Positions 6,810 through 13,176 are shown, counted from the stretch's first letter. The stretch is 13,592 nt of DNA from Candidatus Nanopelagicaceae bacterium (GCA_023262125.1 JALRDT010000004.1:1-13592); one strand, 5' to 3'. A program made the numbers and translations. The notes: generated from the sequence alone by a model not told the origin.

Positions 6810-7406
6810 TTGAACCTACTATCAGTTGGTTACCGCCTAGCGGAGGTAACAGTTGATAAGCCAACCGGAATCCTCGGCGCGTTGGCTACTGCAGCTGAAG
6901 ACTTTATAAAAGTTTTCAACAAAGGTGGCGAAGTTCTGCTCTCACTTATGGGCGGAATCTTGCCAACACTTGTTGTGCTCTTAACTGCAGTTAATGCTCT
7001 AGTTCGAATTATTGGACCAGAGAAGATCGAAAACTTAGGAAAGGCTGCTGCGCGTCCAGGCATTCAATGGTATCCAGTACGCTACATAGTTCTTCCTTTT
7101 GTTGCAGTATTCGTTTTAACAAACCCAATGGCATACACGATGGGACGCTTCTTACCAGAGCGTTACAAACCAGCGTTCTATGACTCAGCTGTGTCTTTCG
7201 TTCACCCAATTCTTGGAATATTCCCACATGCAAATCCAGGTGAATTGTTCGTGTATGTAGGCATCGCGACAGGTATTACACAGCTAGGTCTTGGCTTAGG
7301 TGACCTTGCAGTTCGTTACCTTCTTGTCGGTCTAGTTGTCATCTTTATTCGCGGCATCGTGACTGAGTGGATTACTGCTCGCATGATGGCAAAGAAGGAG
7401 GCATAA
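6810..7406 (+). CDS. srlA: Glucitol/sorbitol-type PTS permease, IIC1 subunit
   Basis: Membrane subunit of the glucitol-family phosphotransferase system. The 198-aa product matches SrlA/GutA from about residue 27: KGGEVLLSLMGGILPTLVVLL, FVLTNPMAYTMGRFLPERYKP, FPHANPGELFVYVGIATG and YLLVGLVVIFIRGIVTEW are all family hallmarks. About four hydrophobic membrane segments are visible (near residues 43-67, 87-108, 143-162 and 168-185). It carries an N-terminal extension of roughly 25 residues relative to E. coli SrlA. The start is a TTG at 6810, fixed by a perfect AGGAGG six bases upstream (6798-6803). The next gene begins four bases after its stop. Transport of a hexitol or similar polyol is the family role; the actual substrate is not readable from sequence. 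Confidence 0.92.
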   Translation: MNLLSVGYRLAEVTVDKPTGILGALATAAEDFIKVFNKGGEVLLSLMGGILPTLVVLLTAVNALVRIIGPEKIENLGKAAARPGIQWYPVRYIVLPFVAVFVLTNPMAYTMGRFLPERYKPAFYDSAVSFVHPILGIFPHANPGELFVYVGIATGITQLGLGLGDLAVRYLLVGLVVIFIRGIVTEWITARMMAKKEA

Positions 7407-7410
7407 GAAA

Positions 7411-7959
7411 ATGGGTGGAATTTCTGCAGTTCTAACAAAAATCGGGCGAAGTGTTGGTGGAGTAGTTGGTACTCTCTATCAGGCTGGTCGCGACACTGTT
7501 GATACAGTTATTCGTAACGTCATTCCTTTTATGGCGTTCATCTCTTTCATTATCGGTCTTATTCTCACAACCGGTATTGGTGACTGGATTGCGACTGGAA
7601 TCAAAGGTTCCGCATCGTCGCTGCCTGGTTTACTTCTAATCTCTCTTGTTTGTGCTCTTCCAGTTCTATCTCCATTGCTTGGACCTGGCGCTGTAATCGC
7701 ACAGATCGTTGGAACACTTCTTGGCGTTGAAATTGGTAAAGGAAATATCCCTCCTCAATACGCACTTCCAGCGCTATTTGCAATCAACCCACAAGTTGGT
7801 TGCGACTTCATTCCAGTTGGTCTGGCACTTGGCGAAGCCGAGCCAGAGACTGTTGAAGTTGGTGTACCTGCGGTGTTATTTAGCCGTTTGGTTACAGGTC
7901 CGCTTTCAGTAGTAATTGCTTACTTTGCAAGCTTCGGCCTATATTCATCAAGTAACTAA
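7411..7959 (+). CDS. srlE: Glucitol/sorbitol-type PTS, separate IIC2 domain
   Basis: This 182-aa protein corresponds to the C-terminal membrane half of E. coli SrlE (IIBC). GTLYQAGRDTVDTVIRNVIPFMAF, GLILTTGIGDWIA, SPLLGPGAVIAQIVG, GNIPPQYALPALFAINPQ and CDFIPVGLALGEAE follow the same order as in SrlE. The N-terminal IIB domain is absent and is encoded by the next gene but one junction downstream, so the fused protein is split here with the order reversed. Three to four membrane segments are visible (about residues 33-55, 66-88, 90-105 and 155-177). AAGGAGG at 7395-7401, inside the end of srlA, serves the ATG at 7411. An 88-bp gap holding a strong hairpin separates it from the IIB gene. The domain is complete, so this is a split gene and not a remnant. 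Confidence 0.92.
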   Translation: MGGISAVLTKIGRSVGGVVGTLYQAGRDTVDTVIRNVIPFMAFISFIIGLILTTGIGDWIATGIKGSASSLPGLLLISLVCALPVLSPLLGPGAVIAQIVGTLLGVEIGKGNIPPQYALPALFAINPQVGCDFIPVGLALGEAEPETVEVGVPAVLFSRLVTGPLSVVIAYFASFGLYSSSN

Positions 7960-7966
7960 ATAGTTT

Positions 7967-8004
7967 TCGGGGGCCAGAGTGGAGAAATTCACTTTGGCCC
8001 TCGA
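7967..8004 (+). other. Strong intercistronic RNA hairpin between IIC2 and IIB genes
   Basis: TCGGGGGCCAGAGTG (7967-7981) can pair with CACTTTGGCCCTCGA (7990-8004) around an 8-nt loop. The result is a 15-bp stem with only two G-U wobbles. The following bases (TTACTTAAG) are not a T-run, so it is not a standard intrinsic terminator. It lies 33 bp upstream of the IIB ribosome binding site and could act in mRNA processing, stability or expression balance. The pairing is seen in sequence; the role is inferred. Confidence 0.65.
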
Positions 8005-8047
8005 TTACTTAAGAATTAGAATTCGTCGCAACCAAAAAGGAGTAAAA

Positions 8048-8419
8048 ATGGGAAATTACAAAAAAGTAATTATTGAGGCTGGCAAAGGTGGTTGGGGTGG
8101 CCCGCTTGAAGTCTTACCAACAGATAAGAAGAAGTACATTTATTCAGTAACCGGTGGCGGTATTCATCCAGTTGCTCAAGCCATTGCGGATGCAACAGGC
8201 GGTGAGCCATTTGACGGCTTTAAATCAAGTAAGCCTTTTGACGAAATTGCCGTTGCAGTAATTGATTGTGGAGGTACTGCTCGCGTTGGTGTTTACCCAA
8301 TGAAGAAAGTTCTAACTGTCGATATTCATGCAACTAGCCCAGCAGGGCCACTAGCAATGTTCATTACAAAAGATCTCTTTGTTTCTGGAGTAAAGCCAGA
8401 AAACATCAGACCAGCTTAA
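8048..8419 (+). CDS. srlE: Glucitol/sorbitol-type PTS, separate IIB domain
   Basis: 123-aa cytosolic phosphotransfer domain equal to the N-terminal part of E. coli SrlE. The start VIIEAGKGGWGGPLEV matches the SrlE N-terminus. IAVAVIDCGGTARVGVYPMKK contains the expected phosphorylation site Cys74, and the end (HATSPAGPLAMFI, VSGVKPENI) matches the IIB/linker border. The start is the ATG at 8048 with AAGGAG five bases upstream; an in-frame GTG at 7979 lies inside the hairpin, adds residues not seen in the family, and is rejected. It receives phosphate from the IIA protein encoded next and passes it to the sugar. Its TAA shares one base with the IIA ATG. Being separate from IIC2, it must dock on the membrane subunits as an independent protein. 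Confidence 0.92.
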   Translation: MGNYKKVIIEAGKGGWGGPLEVLPTDKKKYIYSVTGGGIHPVAQAIADATGGEPFDGFKSSKPFDEIAVAVIDCGGTARVGVYPMKKVLTVDIHATSPAGPLAMFITKDLFVSGVKPENIRPA

Positions 8420-8781
8420 TGGTCGTATATTCAACTACCGTCACTGCAGTCGGAGAATTAGTTAAAGATTTTAGGGACCAAGGAATCCTCGTTTTCTTTA
8501 GTGAAAATGCTCCCCTAGAACTTCACGAGTTCTCTGTGTTACATAAAGTTGAAGTAAGTGAGCGGGCCCCAATTCCAGGTGATGTAATCCTCATCAATGA
8601 TGATGAATTTAAAGTACTCGCAGTTGGATCTGTAGTTTCAGATAATTTACTTAATTTAGGACACCTCGATCTTAAAGCAAATGGGTTAACAGAGGCAGAA
8701 CTTCCGGGAGATACCAATGTCGAAGCTAAATCATTACCATTAATTCAAGTTGGCGACAAGATTCAAATTACTAAAAATTAA
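8419..8781 (+). CDS. srlB: Glucitol/sorbitol-type PTS, IIA component
   Basis: Soluble 120-aa phosphotransfer protein that takes phosphate from HPr and passes it to IIB. The start (VVYSTTVTAVG), the ENAPLELHEFSVLH stretch and the late VLAVGSVVSDNLLNLGHLDLKANGLTEAELPG block match SrlB/GutB from enteric bacteria closely in order. His42 (SVLHKVE) is the likely phosphorylated residue. The ATG overlaps the last base of the IIB stop codon, so translation is probably coupled. With IIC1, IIC2 and IIB this completes the PTS permease; the general protein HPr is encoded divergently at 1804-2082. Confidence 0.92.
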   Translation: MVVYSTTVTAVGELVKDFRDQGILVFFSENAPLELHEFSVLHKVEVSERAPIPGDVILINDDEFKVLAVGSVVSDNLLNLGHLDLKANGLTEAELPGDTNVEAKSLPLIQVGDKIQITKN

Positions 8782-8784
8782 ACC

Positions 8785-8802
8785 AATCGCAATGTAGCGA
8801 TT
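8785..8802 (+). other. Small inverted repeat between srlB and the oxidoreductase gene
   Basis: AATCGC and GCGATT form a 6-bp perfect stem around a 6-nt loop in the 54-bp gap after srlB. No T-run follows, so it is unlikely to end transcription. It could stabilise the upstream mRNA. Weak by itself. Confidence 0.3.
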
Positions 8803-8835
8803 CTAAAACTGTTCGCAGAAAACAGGGGAAATAAA

Positions 8836-10128
8836 GTGGCATATAGTCACAAATTGGCAGAACATGCAAAACAATTAGGACATGAGGTTCGTATCGCGCT
8901 AGTCGGTGCTGGCCAAATGGGACGTGGGTTTGGTAATCAAGTTCATCGAATGCCGGGACTTTCAGTTAGACTAGTAATTGATATTGATACCAATCGAATA
9001 ACAGAATTATTTAAAGATCTTGGTATCACAGATATTGTTATTAGCAACGACTACAAAGAAATTTCACAAGCATTAAATGATGGAAAAGCTGCTGGCACTA
9101 CCACTACGGAATTTCTTAGCGATTTAGCTGCTATCGATTTTATTGTGGAGTGTACTGGTGTACCAGATATTGGAGCACAAATAACTTACAACGCTCTTGA
9201 AGCCAAGAAAGATATTGCTGTCCTAAATGTTGAAATGGACGTGACAATTGGTCCATTGCTTCATAAGAAAGCTCTAGAGTCCAACGCGATCTATGCCGTT
9301 TGTCACGGAGATGAGCCAGTTGAAGCAAAAGTATTAGTGGATTTTGCACGTGATTTAAATTTTGAAATTATCTGCGCCGGTAAAGGAAAGAACAATCCTT
9401 TTGAACCATTTAGTAATCCAGATACTGTGCGAGATCGCGCTAACGCAAAAAAAATGAATCCTAAAATGCTTTGTTCATTTACGGATGGTTCGAAAACTAT
9501 GACAGAAATGGTAGCGCTAGCCAATACCACTGGTTTGGAATTATCAAAACGTGGTATGTATGGTCCTGCTTCCTCCGTAAAAACTTTACAAAATACCTTT
9601 GCTTTACAAGTAGATGGTGGTGTTCTTGATCGTCCTGGTGTGGTCGACTACTGCACTGGTGATGTGGCACCAGGTGTTTTCGTTATTGTTCGCACTGATT
9701 CGCCATATGTCGCACATGAAATGTCTTATCTATCTATGGGGCCCGGACCATATTTCGCCCTCTACCGTCCATATCACTTAGCTTCAGTTGAAGCCCCTAT
9801 GACTGTGGCACGTGCCGTCATTGACCGCGAATCATCCTTGTATGCTGAAAGTTTGATTGCAGAGGTTGTCTGCATGACAAAGAAAGATTTAAAGCAAGGA
9901 GATAAAATCGATGGAATTGGCGGTTACACAGTTCGTGGATATGCAGACGTGGCTAAAGATGCCAAACGAGATAATTTAGTACCTATCGGATTAGTTCAAG
10001 GTGCAACAATTGTAAAACCTATCAACGCAGGCGAACTTCTAACTTATGAGCATGTTGAATTAAATGAAGAATCGTTGATTGTAAAACTTCGTCGTCAACA
10101 AGATGAAATGGGACTTACTTATTCCTGA
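8836..10128 (+). CDS. NAD(P)-dependent oxidoreductase, homoserine-dehydrogenase-like with SAF domain
   Basis: 430-aa predicted cytosolic oxidoreductase. The N-terminal Rossmann fold has VRIALVGAGQMGRGFGNQ (GxGxxG at residues 24-29), followed by VVIDIDTNR-like acidic end (LVIDIDTNRI) and IDFIVECTGVPDIGA. The middle part (CHGDEPVEAKVLVDFARDLN, CAGKGKNNPFEPF) and the C-terminal SAF-type domain (about residues 340-430, GQG/KIDGIGGYTVRGY to ELLTYEHVEL) fit the family often labelled predicted homoserine dehydrogenase (COG4091), whose members mostly lack a known reaction. It is not true homoserine dehydrogenase, judging by context and the SAF tail. It ends the plus-strand PTS operon and is the only dehydrogenase in it, so oxidation of the imported polyol phosphate is the natural inference. 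GTG start at 8836 with AGGGGAA six bases upstream. Confidence 0.85.
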   Translation: MAYSHKLAEHAKQLGHEVRIALVGAGQMGRGFGNQVHRMPGLSVRLVIDIDTNRITELFKDLGITDIVISNDYKEISQALNDGKAAGTTTTEFLSDLAAIDFIVECTGVPDIGAQITYNALEAKKDIAVLNVEMDVTIGPLLHKKALESNAIYAVCHGDEPVEAKVLVDFARDLNFEIICAGKGKNNPFEPFSNPDTVRDRANAKKMNPKMLCSFTDGSKTMTEMVALANTTGLELSKRGMYGPASSVKTLQNTFALQVDGGVLDRPGVVDYCTGDVAPGVFVIVRTDSPYVAHEMSYLSMGPGPYFALYRPYHLASVEAPMTVARAVIDRESSLYAESLIAEVVCMTKKDLKQGDKIDGIGGYTVRGYADVAKDAKRDNLVPIGLVQGATIVKPINAGELLTYEHVELNEESLIVKLRRQQDEMGLTYS

Positions 10129-10403
10129 TCTGGTTTTATTAAACCCAGCTCTTTAGCTAATTTCAGTTGACGTGCTGTAAGTGGACTGCGCTTTCCCTTG
10201 TTTATCTCAACTTTATTAGGAATTGATTTATCTTTGTGTTGATCGCCTGGAGTTAGACCTAATTCATCCATCAGCTCTTGCTGTGCTGGGGTAAATAACC
10301 CCTGAATTTTTTGCTTCGCGGCGAACTTCGCTTTAATCTCTTCAGCTCGCGCAACTGGATCTAGATTCTGGCGCCTAAATCTCAATATTCTAGGAATTCG
10401 CAT
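10119..10403 (-). CDS. Small hypothetical protein with internal repeat
   Basis: 94-aa basic protein that I do not recognise. It starts with an Arg-rich stretch (MRIPRILRFRRQN) and has a charged helix-forming middle. It contains an imperfect internal repeat: LFTPAQQELMDELGLTPGD (about residues 36-54) and PLTARQLKLAKELGLIKPD (about 74-92), sharing LTxxQxxLxxELGL. There is no signal peptide or membrane segment. Its stop region overlaps the 3' end of the oxidoreductase gene by 10 bp in convergent orientation, and its start lies 26 bp from the divergent ispD. The repeat and the clean fit between genes argue that it is real. Function unknown. Confidence 0.65.
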   Translation of the reverse strand: MRIPRILRFRRQNLDPVARAEEIKAKFAAKQKIQGLFTPAQQELMDELGLTPGDQHKDKSIPNKVEINKGKRSPLTARQLKLAKELGLIKPDQE

Positions 10404-10417
10404 ACATTAAAGTCTGC

Positions 10418-10423
10418 CACAAT
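10418..10423 (+). promoter_or_regulatory. Candidate -10 of a leaderless ispD transcript
   Basis: CACAAT sits at -12 to -7 relative to the ispD ATG, matching TATAAT at four of six bases. No ribosome binding site lies between it and the ATG. The whole gap to the divergent small gene is only 26 bp, so a leaderless start is reasonable. No convincing -35. Confidence 0.35.
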
Positions 10424-10429
10424 TAACTC

Positions 10430-11122
10430 ATGGATAGTACGGCTGTGGTAGTGCTTGCTGCTGGCTCCGGCACTAGATTCGGGAACACCACAAATAAAGT
10501 CTGGTTGCCCTTATCGGGTCGACGTATAATTTCGCGATCTTTACTAAATGCCGCCAAAGCTTTTGAAAAAGTGCGCGTGATTTTGGTGATTCATCCGGAT
10601 GATGAAGCATTTGCCAAAGAGGTTTTAGAACGTGAAGTTTCACAGGTAAAAGTTGAACTGGTACATGGCGGGGCAACTCGCCATGATTCTGAATACCAAG
10701 CCCTAATTCATCTGAAAAGTGCCATCGAAAATGGAGAAATAGGTGTTGTTTTAATTCACGATGGAGCTCGGCCTTTAGCTACCCCTAGCCTTTTTAAAGA
10801 GATCGCAAAGAAAGCGGCAACTTATGGAGGAGCTATCCCCACAATTCCAGTAAATCACTCGGAATTAGATAAAAATTTCGATAGCCAAATTGTCCGTGTT
10901 CAGACGCCACAAGGATTCACGGCAAAAGAGCTTCTTGACGCTTACATAAGCGCGGATAAAGATTCATTTACTGGTACTGACACCGGTGCATGTATTGAGA
11001 GATACTTTCCATCGATAAAAACCCATTCCGTGACAGGTGAACCTACAAACGTAAAAATTACCTATCCACAAGATTTGATTATTGCAGAACATGTATTAGC
11101 AAAAAGGGGGTACAAAGATTAA
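10430..11122 (+). CDS. ispD: 2-C-methyl-D-erythritol 4-phosphate cytidylyltransferase
   Basis: Third enzyme of the MEP isoprenoid pathway: it joins CTP and methylerythritol 4-phosphate into CDP-methylerythritol. It is 230 aa, the usual size. The nucleotide-binding start is VVVLAAGSGTRFG followed by NKVWLPLSGRRI. Then come HGGATRHDSEYQAL, VLIHDGARPLATP, VQTPQGF, TDTGACIE and GEPTNVKITYPQDL, which are the family motifs in order, so the enzyme looks active. It is on the plus strand, away from the actinobacterial carD-ispD-ispF order; a degraded second IspD homologue occupies the place next to carD. The downstream zinc-ribbon frame begins within its last codons. There is no ribosome binding site at the ATG, in line with a leaderless mRNA. 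Confidence 0.93.
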   Translation: MDSTAVVVLAAGSGTRFGNTTNKVWLPLSGRRIISRSLLNAAKAFEKVRVILVIHPDDEAFAKEVLEREVSQVKVELVHGGATRHDSEYQALIHLKSAIENGEIGVVLIHDGARPLATPSLFKEIAKKAATYGGAIPTIPVNHSELDKNFDSQIVRVQTPQGFTAKELLDAYISADKDSFTGTDTGACIERYFPSIKTHSVTGEPTNVKITYPQDLIIAEHVLAKRGYKD

Positions 11123-11429
11123 TCACGAGACAATTACTGCCAACTTAGAATGTGCGCATTGCAAATCAGAAACTTGCCATGAACTAGTATACGCCGGAAG
11201 ACTTTTAGCCTCTACTACTTGCACTGTTTGTAAGACTAAAGTTATGCATGAGCCGGATGATTTAAGAATTGCTTACGTGAAAGATCTAGAACATAGAATT
11301 ATGACTAAACCTTTTAGGCTTTGGCGACGATTTTGGAAAAATCCAACTAAAACTTTTACAGAATTCCCGGGGAAAGCAATTAGTCAACCGCGAAAAATTT
11401 TGCGTGAGATTAAAAATTTATTTAATTAA
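11118..11429 (+). CDS. Zinc-ribbon protein, apparently started at ATT
   Basis: The frame is open from 11100 to 11429 and contains no ATG, GTG or TTG start before the ATG at 11244. It encodes LECAHCKSETCHEL and STTCTVCKTKV, a CxxC...CxxC zinc ribbon (C12, C15, C35, C38 counted from 11118). A basic C-terminal part follows: VKDLEHRIMTKPFRLWRRFW and [13 protein letters not shown]. Starting at the ATG (61 aa) would remove the whole ribbon. AAGGGGG (11104-11110) lies seven bases before an ATT at 11118 that overlaps the ispD TAA, so a rare ATT start giving 103 aa is the best reading. Translation by frameshift from ispD or a sequencing error cannot be excluded. It is convergent with the IspD-like gene and overlaps it by 8 bp. 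Function unknown; a nucleic-acid or protein-binding role is typical of such ribbons. Confidence 0.7.
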   Translation: MNHETITANLECAHCKSETCHELVYAGRLLASTTCTVCKTKVMHEPDDLRIAYVKDLEHRIMTKPFRLWRRFWKNPTKTFTEFPGKAISQPRKILREIKNLFN

Positions 11430-12066
11430 CAACTTTCTGCTGCCAATGTAAAAATGCTTCCATCAATACAATTTCTTCTTCCCTATTAATCTTAAGAGAA
11501 TCTGGGTCTGCTTCGACTTCAGATAACCGAGTATTCGTTTTTAGAGGAAGGGTCCACGTACTCTTCAATCCATCAAAATCAATAGCAGATTGCCTAATTA
11601 TTTCTGGACTAGAAATTCGTTTAATTTTAGTTCGATCAATTGTTTGCATCACTATTAGATCATCGTTTAAGGTTTTTAAAGTTTCAGTAAAAGCCATCGT
11701 TGGACGCACCGCGTCACAACCAAAGAGACCTTCTAATGCACGATGAAATTGCGTGCTTCTAGTTAGCGGTCGCTGGGAATCGTGAATCGCAATCATCTCA
11801 AATTCAATTGGTTCTATTACTTTAGCTAACGAACTTGGTGAGTTTGGGTAACAATCTAATGTGGTAAATTTGATTTTAATTGTTTTTGTTGCTTCTTCTA
11901 AACTTTTTAAATCATTAGTTGCAACATAAAGTTTGTTTGAAAGACTTGTTTCAACAGAGAATTGATGTGCTACCGATAAAGCCTTAGTAATTAAGTTAGT
12001 GCCATTTAACGATTGGAAGGCTATTGGACTTCCAGCCGTAACTACGATTGCTAATTTATGAGGCAA
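11422..12066 (-). CDS. Degenerate IspD-like protein next to carD
   Basis: About 214 aa, distantly matching IspD in order: [10 protein letters not shown] in place of [21 protein letters not shown] in place of [19 protein letters not shown], then [12 protein letters not shown] where IspD has TPQGF, and a C-terminal [21 protein letters not shown] for NIKITxPEDLxxAE. The glycine-rich CTP loop and most catalytic basic residues are lost, so cytidylyltransferase activity is unlikely. The frame is still fully open, which argues against a recent pseudogene. It occupies the ancestral ispD place after carD and overlaps the carD end. The start is uncertain: TTG at 12066 gives an IspD-like N-terminus, while the frame is open up to an ATG at 12117 well inside carD. 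The intact ispD lies 300 bp away on the other strand. Confidence 0.7.
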   Translation of the reverse strand: MPHKLAIVVTAGSPIAFQSLNGTNLITKALSVAHQFSVETSLSNKLYVATNDLKSLEEATKTIKIKFTTLDCYPNSPSSLAKVIEPIEFEMIAIHDSQRPLTRSTQFHRALEGLFGCDAVRPTMAFTETLKTLNDDLIVMQTIDRTKIKRISSPEIIRQSAIDFDGLKSTWTLPLKTNTRLSEVEADPDSLKINREEEIVLMEAFLHWQQKVVN

Positions 12067-12538
12067 GAACTTCGTCGAGGATGGTCGCTGCCTTTTCCTC
12101 ATCGGTACGTTCTGCAAGCGCTAGCTCTGAAACCAGAATCTGTTTTGCCTTTGCAAGCATGCGCTTCTCTCCAGCTGATAGACCACGATCAAGATCGCGG
12201 CGATAAAGATCGCGAACCACTTCTGCAACCTTAATAACATCACCTGAAGCAAGCTTTTCTAGATTAGCTTTGTAGCGACGTGACCAGTTGGTTGGTTCTT
12301 CTGTGTAAGGCTGACGCAAAACATTAAATACGCGATCAAGTCCTGCTGAATCAACTACATCGCGAACGCCGACTAAATCAACGTTATCTGCTGGAACTCG
12401 GACTGTTAAGTCGCCCTGAGCTACCTTTAATACCAAGTAGGTCTTCTCTTCGCCTTTAATCACGCGGGTTTCGATTGCTTCGATTAGTGCCGCTCCGTGA
12501 TGGGGATATACAACGGTTTCGCCGACCTTAAATGACAT
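12056..12538 (-). CDS. carD: CarD family RNA polymerase-binding transcription factor
   Basis: Essential actinobacterial regulator that binds the RNA polymerase beta subunit and stabilises open promoter complexes, chiefly at stable RNA promoters. The 160-aa length is standard. The N-terminal RNA-polymerase-interacting domain (Tudor-like) runs from [20 protein letters not shown] to about residue 55. The helical C-terminal DNA-binding domain contains NWSRRYKAN with Trp85, the residue that wedges into the promoter minor groove in mycobacterial CarD. Start ATG at 12538 with GAAGGG upstream (12545-12550). Its end overlaps the IspD-like frame, which keeps the usual carD-ispD order. Confidence 0.96.
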   Translation of the reverse strand: MSFKVGETVVYPHHGAALIEAIETRVIKGEEKTYLVLKVAQGDLTVRVPADNVDLVGVRDVVDSAGLDRVFNVLRQPYTEEPTNWSRRYKANLEKLASGDVIKVAEVVRDLYRRDLDRGLSAGEKRMLAKAKQILVSELALAERTDEEKAATILDEVLAS

Positions 12539-12580
12539 TTAACGCCCTTCGGTTAGTTGGTGCAGTTAAGCAAGAGGACA

Positions 12581-12609
12581 ATTTTAGCATGGTTTTTTAA
12601 ACCAGTCAC
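12581..12609 (-). promoter_or_regulatory. carD promoter
   Basis: On the minus strand, GTGACT (-35, 12604-12609) and TAAAAT (-10, 12581-12586) are separated by 17 bp. A TG one base before the -10 (TGCTAAAAT) makes it an extended -10. The expected transcript start is near 12574, giving a leader of about 35 nt that contains GAAGGG before the ATG. This is the best promoter in the window. Confidence 0.6.
12591..12603. promoter_or_regulatory. Inverted repeat inside the carD promoter spacer
   Basis: GGTTT-TTT-AAACC lies entirely between the candidate -35 and -10 of carD. A protein bound there would block RNA polymerase, so it may be an operator, or just an A/T-tract that shapes the spacer. Low to moderate certainty. 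Confidence 0.35.
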
Positions 12610-12663
12610 TATTGGATTTCTTGCGGAAATCTCGCGTAATTTGCAGCGTAATTAACTTACTTT

Positions 12664-12691
12664 TTGGCTGATAAAATGCATCCAATATTTA
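12664..12691 (+). promoter_or_regulatory. Candidate promoter of the lipoprotein gene
   Basis: TTGGCT (12664-12669) and TATTTA (12686-12691) at 16-bp spacing form a plausible promoter upstream of the ATG at 12724. TAAAAT at 12672-12677 is a rival -10 without a good -35. GGGAG about seven bases before the ATG is the ribosome binding site. Confidence 0.35.
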
Positions 12692-12723
12692 TCTAGTTTT
12701 GATTGACAATTCGGGAGATATCA

Positions 12724-13176
12724 ATGCTGAAAAAAATTGCAATTGCAATTACTGCCTCTGTATTTGCGACCACATTAACCGCATGTTCAGGCGCTGGCGT
12801 TAATGCTCCTACTCGAATGATCTCTCAAGTCACCGATGGCGTTGAAGCAAACTTAGATTCTGATGGCAATTTGATTTATCTACGCAATATTCATATCAAC
12901 GTAAATGAAGCTGGAGATGCCACATTAATCGGCACCATCATCAATCAAAAAGATACTGATGATGCGCTTCTTGCAATGGCTTTTGGCGATAAGCAAATCA
13001 AATTAGAACCAATCCCAGCAGCGCTAAATAAGCCAGTAACTTTTGGTGGAGATAGTGCAAATGCATTTGCAACTATTCCAAACTCTGGCTTGGTTGCAGG
13101 TAAGCGCACCACAGTTTCATTCTTCTTTGGGTTAGCTGGATCTGTAACCCTAGATGCGCTAGTTGTGGCTGCTTAA
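12724..13176 (+). CDS. Predicted secreted lipoprotein
   Basis: 150-aa protein exported and anchored to the outer face of the cell membrane. MLKK, a hydrophobic stretch (IAIAITASVFATTL) and the lipobox LTAC with Cys21 form a clear lipoprotein signal peptide. The mature part begins SGAGVNAPTRMISQVTDGVEA and is a likely beta-rich domain (LIYLRNIHINVNEAGDATLIGTIIN) with no Cys or His metal cluster. It resembles the LpqE/PCuAC-like lipoproteins often encoded near carD in actinobacteria, but the copper-binding Met/His motif is not seen, so the exact function is open. The inner ATG is chosen over a TTG at 12703 because it has GGGAG upstream and begins the signal peptide cleanly. It is divergent from carD and ends one base before the convergent response regulator. 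Confidence 0.82.
   Translation: MLKKIAIAITASVFATTLTACSGAGVNAPTRMISQVTDGVEANLDSDGNLIYLRNIHINVNEAGDATLIGTIINQKDTDDALLAMAFGDKQIKLEPIPAALNKPVTFGGDSANAFATIPNSGLVAGKRTTVSFFFGLAGSVTLDALVVAA

Noticed and set aside
7967..8004. Hairpin as an intrinsic terminator
   Set aside because: There is no T-run after the stem and the IIB and IIA genes needed for the PTS follow downstream.
7979..8047. GTG start at 7979 extending the IIB protein
   Set aside because: The extra 23 residues come from the hairpin and have no family counterpart; the ATG at 8048 has AAGGAG at proper distance.
11244..11429. 61-aa gene starting at ATG 11244
   Set aside because: The upstream open frame encodes a full zinc ribbon continuous with it, so this is an internal Met and not the true start.
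12703..12708. TTGACA as a -35 box or TTG as a start codon for the lipoprotein
   Set aside because: A promoter there would start inside the gene, and the TTG start would put seven extra residues before a clean signal peptide that has its own ATG and ribosome binding site.
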